This document shows, in pieces, positions 6,851 to 8,377 of a DNA stretch of 8,377 bases (the stretch's first letter is position 1; each line of letters begins with the position of its first letter). Source of the stretch: Desulfurobacteriaceae bacterium. Its GTDB lineage: Bacteria; Aquificota; Aquificia; Desulfurobacteriales; DQVG01. A program made the translations under genes and the position numbers. The stretch spans positions 1 to 8,377 of the forward strand of contig DQVG01000053.1 in assembly GCA_015661865.1 (NCBI GenBank), read 5' to 3'. The notes beneath the pieces are model-generated. The model saw nothing but the letters and a program-made list of their open reading frames with translations. It had not been told where the DNA came from and ran no database searches.

Positions 6851-6877
6851 TTTTATAATCACAAACTATTAATATAT

Positions 6878-6906
6878 TTATTACTGTTTTTAAAAGTTTA
6901 AAACAA
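6878..6906 (-). promoter_or_regulatory. Possible promoter of the nuclease-mutL pair
   Basis: On the minus strand TTGTTT (6906-6901) and TAATAA (6883-6878) are 17 bases apart and would start transcription near 6871, giving a short leader before the nuclease start at 6850. The -10 match is poor. The -35 element lies within the nested inverted repeats of this gap, which would let a regulator bound there block it. Confidence 0.2.
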
Positions 6907-6958
6907 CTTATTTTAGATATAACTTGTTGTTAGATTTATTATAAACAAACTTTTAAAA
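6888..6958. repeat. Nested inverted repeats between the tRNA and the nuclease gene
   Basis: The 12-base arm TTTTAAAAGTTT (6888-6899) is matched exactly by its inverted copy AAACTTTTAAAA (6947-6958). Inside lies a second pair, AACAAC (6902-6907) and GTTGTT (6926-6931). The element fills most of the gap upstream of the nuclease-mutL pair and could be an operator, a cruciform-forming site or an RNA leader structure. The outer arm is nearly all A and T, so chance is not excluded. Nothing else coding is seen in 6863-7007. Confidence 0.45.
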
Positions 6959-6971
6959 GGATATAGGGAAG

Positions 6972-7097
6972 CATATGTTAGTTTAATAAGTTAGGAAAAA
7001 TTCAAAATGGTGGGACGGGCAGGACTCGAACCTGCGACCTCCACCTTGTCGGGGTGGCGCTCTCCCACTGAGCTACCGTCCCATATGCTAGGCTAAT
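6972..7097. repeat. Imperfect direct repeat flanking the tRNA (6972-6987 and 7082-7097)
   Basis: CATATGTTAGTTTAAT at 6972-6987 and CATATGCTAGGCTAAT at 7082-7097 match at 13 of 16 bases, 110 bases apart, with tRNA-Val between them. In tRNA sense this is the 5' leader sequence just before the mature tRNA, repeated after its 3' end. It may be a remnant of a tandem tRNA duplication, or chance. Confidence 0.3.
7008..7082 (-). tRNA. tRNA-Val (anticodon GAC), CCA encoded
   Basis: The minus strand folds into a full cloverleaf of 75 bases. The acceptor stem GGGACGG/CCGTCCC is perfect, the D stem is GCTC/GAGC with a 7-base loop AGTGGGA, the anticodon stem is CCACC/GGTGG, and the T stem is GCAGG/CCTGC with loop TTCGAGT. 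It ends with A73 and encoded CCA. The anticodon loop CCGACAA gives GAC, which reads valine GUC and GUU codons. The loop has C at position 33, where U is nearly universal. The gene begins 30 bases after the stop of the methyltransferase gene on the same strand, so it may be co-transcribed with it. A TAAAAT at about 7101-7096 could instead be a -10 element of its own promoter, but no good -35 is seen. No intrinsic terminator with a GC stem follows it. Confidence 0.97.
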
Positions 7098-7112
7098 TTT
7101 ATCAAAAGATTT

Positions 7113-8330
7113 TTAACCTTGAACAACATCCCACTCAAATCTTTTAGCAAAAATTCCTTTTAAGTATCTACTTTCAGGAATTTGAAGAACAAAAGGATGA
7201 TCTTTAGCTTGATAAGTCGTATAAAGAATTCTAAGGGGAGTTCTTGCATCCTGAGCTGCAGATAAAAGAATTTCTTCTAAGATCCACGGACTTACATGAT
7301 GAGAGCAAGAATAAACGGATATACTTCCCCCCTTAGGAAGCATTTTTAAGCCCCTTAAAAAAAGCTCTTTGTATCCTCTTTTTGCTCCTTCAACATAAGT
7401 TTTCTTTTTGGCAAAAGCTGGTGGATCAATAACTATAGAATCGAAAACTTCCCCATCTTTTTGCATATTTCTTAAAATTTCAAAGCAATCTCCTTTGATA
7501 AAAGTGCATTTATCATAAACATTATTTATTTTTGCATTTTCCTTAGCTAGATCCAAAGCTAGCTCAGAAGAATCTACAAATATAGCCTCTTTGGCTTTCC
7601 CAATAATAAGAGCATGTAGGCCAAATCCTCCTACATGACAAAAAGCATCTAAAAATCTATCTCCTTCATTAACAAATTCGGTAGCATGTAGAAGTTTATT
7701 TTCTCTTTGATCTAAAAAATAGCCAGTTTTTTGACCACCCTTTATTTGAGTAAGGATCTTAATTCCATTTTCCTTTATAAAAATAACTTCGGGAGTTTCT
7801 CCATAAATTTGACCTTCTTTAGGTTCTAAACCTTCTATCTCCAAAGCCGTAGGAGTAGATTTTTCATATATAGATTTAGGGTTTAAAACTTTTATAAGAG
7901 CATTTATTATCATATCCTTTAAAAGAGTAATTCCATATGTACAAAATTGAACTACAGCATGACCTTCATAAACATCACATATAAATCCTGGAATATAATC
8001 TGCCTCAGAATGAATAAGACGAAAAGCTGTATTTTCTTTATAGATACCTTTTACTACTTTTTCTCGATACTTTAAAGCTTGAGAAATTCTTTTTATAAAA
8101 AATTCTTCGTTAATCTCTTCATTTTTATCAAAAGATAACAAACGAATGGTAATATAAGAATCTGGATTTATATAACCCTTTGCAAGAAATCTACCTTTAG
8201 AATCTCTAACTATACAAAGTTCCCCCTTTTTGGGTTTTCTAGAAAAACTTAAAATATCATTTTTCTTAACCCAAGGATAACATGCTCTAATTTTTTTTTC
8301 TCTTCCAGGTCGAACAGTTACATGTAACAT
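7113..8330 (-). CDS. Class I SAM-dependent 23S rRNA (cytosine-C5) methyltransferase, RlmI-like
   Basis: The 405-residue protein matches the RlmI family, which makes m5C at position 1962 (E. coli numbering) of 23S rRNA using S-adenosylmethionine. The N-terminal PUA RNA-binding domain spans about residues 1-75 and includes V-R-P-G-R-E-K-K-I and G-R-F-L-A-K-G-Y. It is followed by the linker domain with F103-R-L-I-H-S-E-A-D111 and P-G-F-I-C-D, then G203-Y-F-L-D-Q-R-E-N211. The Rossmann methyltransferase core has SAM motif I at D228-A-F-C-H-V-G-G, motif II near V-D253, D302-P-P-A-F and the catalytic S341-C342-S-H-H. Length is normal. The start ATG at 8330-8328 follows a purine-rich AGGGAAGG. The tRNA-Val gene lies just downstream, so the operon mixes tRNA and rRNA functions. 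Other members of the family exist, so the exact rRNA position is inferred. Confidence 0.9.
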   Translation of the reverse strand: MLHVTVRPGREKKIRACYPWVKKNDILSFSRKPKKGELCIVRDSKGRFLAKGYINPDSYITIRLLSFDKNEEINEEFFIKRISQALKYREKVVKGIYKENTAFRLIHSEADYIPGFICDVYEGHAVVQFCTYGITLLKDMIINALIKVLNPKSIYEKSTPTALEIEGLEPKEGQIYGETPEVIFIKENGIKILTQIKGGQKTGYFLDQRENKLLHATEFVNEGDRFLDAFCHVGGFGLHALIIGKAKEAIFVDSSELALDLAKENAKINNVYDKCTFIKGDCFEILRNMQKDGEVFDSIVIDPPAFAKKKTYVEGAKRGYKELFLRGLKMLPKGGSISVYSCSHHVSPWILEEILLSAAQDARTPLRILYTTYQAKDHPFVLQIPESRYLKGIFAKRFEWDVVQG

Positions 8331-8341
8331 TTCCTTCCCTT

Positions 8342-8377
8342 TTATTTAAAAGTTTTATTATTTTCATCAAAATCTAA
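8342..8377 (-). CDS. Possible C-terminal tail of an upstream gene (partial, cut by window edge)
   Basis: On the minus strand, only one frame is open from the window edge. It encodes L-D-F-D-E-N-N-K-T-F-K and stops at TAA (8344-8342), 11 bases before the methyltransferase start and just before its ribosome binding site. The spacing is what an operon neighbour would show, and the composition is like the local proteins. Eleven codons are too few to name a product, and AT-rich intergenic DNA could mimic this. Confidence 0.3.
   Translation of the reverse strand, partial: LDFDENNKTFK

Overview
The window is bacterial chromosomal DNA, strongly AT-rich, with Lys/Glu/Ile-rich proteins. The housekeeping genes (dtd, engB, mutL, an RlmI-type methyltransferase and a tRNA with encoded CCA) are bacterial. 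Two adjacent biosynthetic genes are of archaeal type: 3-dehydroquinate synthase II and a stand-alone RibD-C-like pyrimidine reductase. MutL is as short as I remember the Aquifex protein being, and there is a hypA nickel chaperone. Together these suggest an anaerobic, probably thermophilic, deep-branching bacterium, and Thermodesulfobacterium or a relative is my best guess. That placement is inference from gene content only.

Layout: a dtd gene on the minus strand (32-487) is followed at the window edge by a possible start of another gene. A 127-base divergent gap (488-614) with back-to-back -10-like hexamers and a hairpin-like leader separates it from a plus-strand run of five closely spaced genes (615-4675): 3-dehydroquinate synthase II, archaeal-type riboflavin-pathway reductase, NhaD-like ion transporter, hypA and engB. 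hypA and engB overlap. The run meets a convergent minus-strand block with only 10 bases between stop codons. Read in its own direction, that block begins with a possible gene tail at the right edge, then an RlmI-like 23S rRNA methyltransferase (8330-7113), tRNA-Val(GAC) (7082-7008), a gap of about 150 bases with nested inverted repeats and a possible promoter, a Cas4/AddB-like iron-sulfur PD-(D/E)XK nuclease (6850-5963), and mutL (5969-4686), which overlaps the nuclease gene by 7 bases. No stretch over 300 bases lacks a gene.

Working together: the plus-strand run mixes aromatic amino-acid and riboflavin synthesis, ion homeostasis, [NiFe]-hydrogenase maturation and ribosome assembly, so it looks like a housekeeping transcription unit rather than one pathway. 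The most suggestive functional pairing is the nuclease-mutL overlap, which implies coupled synthesis of a mismatch-repair ATPase/endonuclease and a RecB-family nuclease. I see no insertion sequence, phage gene, CRISPR array or defence island. The window looks like ordinary core genome with a few unusual details, and I do not find a clearly new system.
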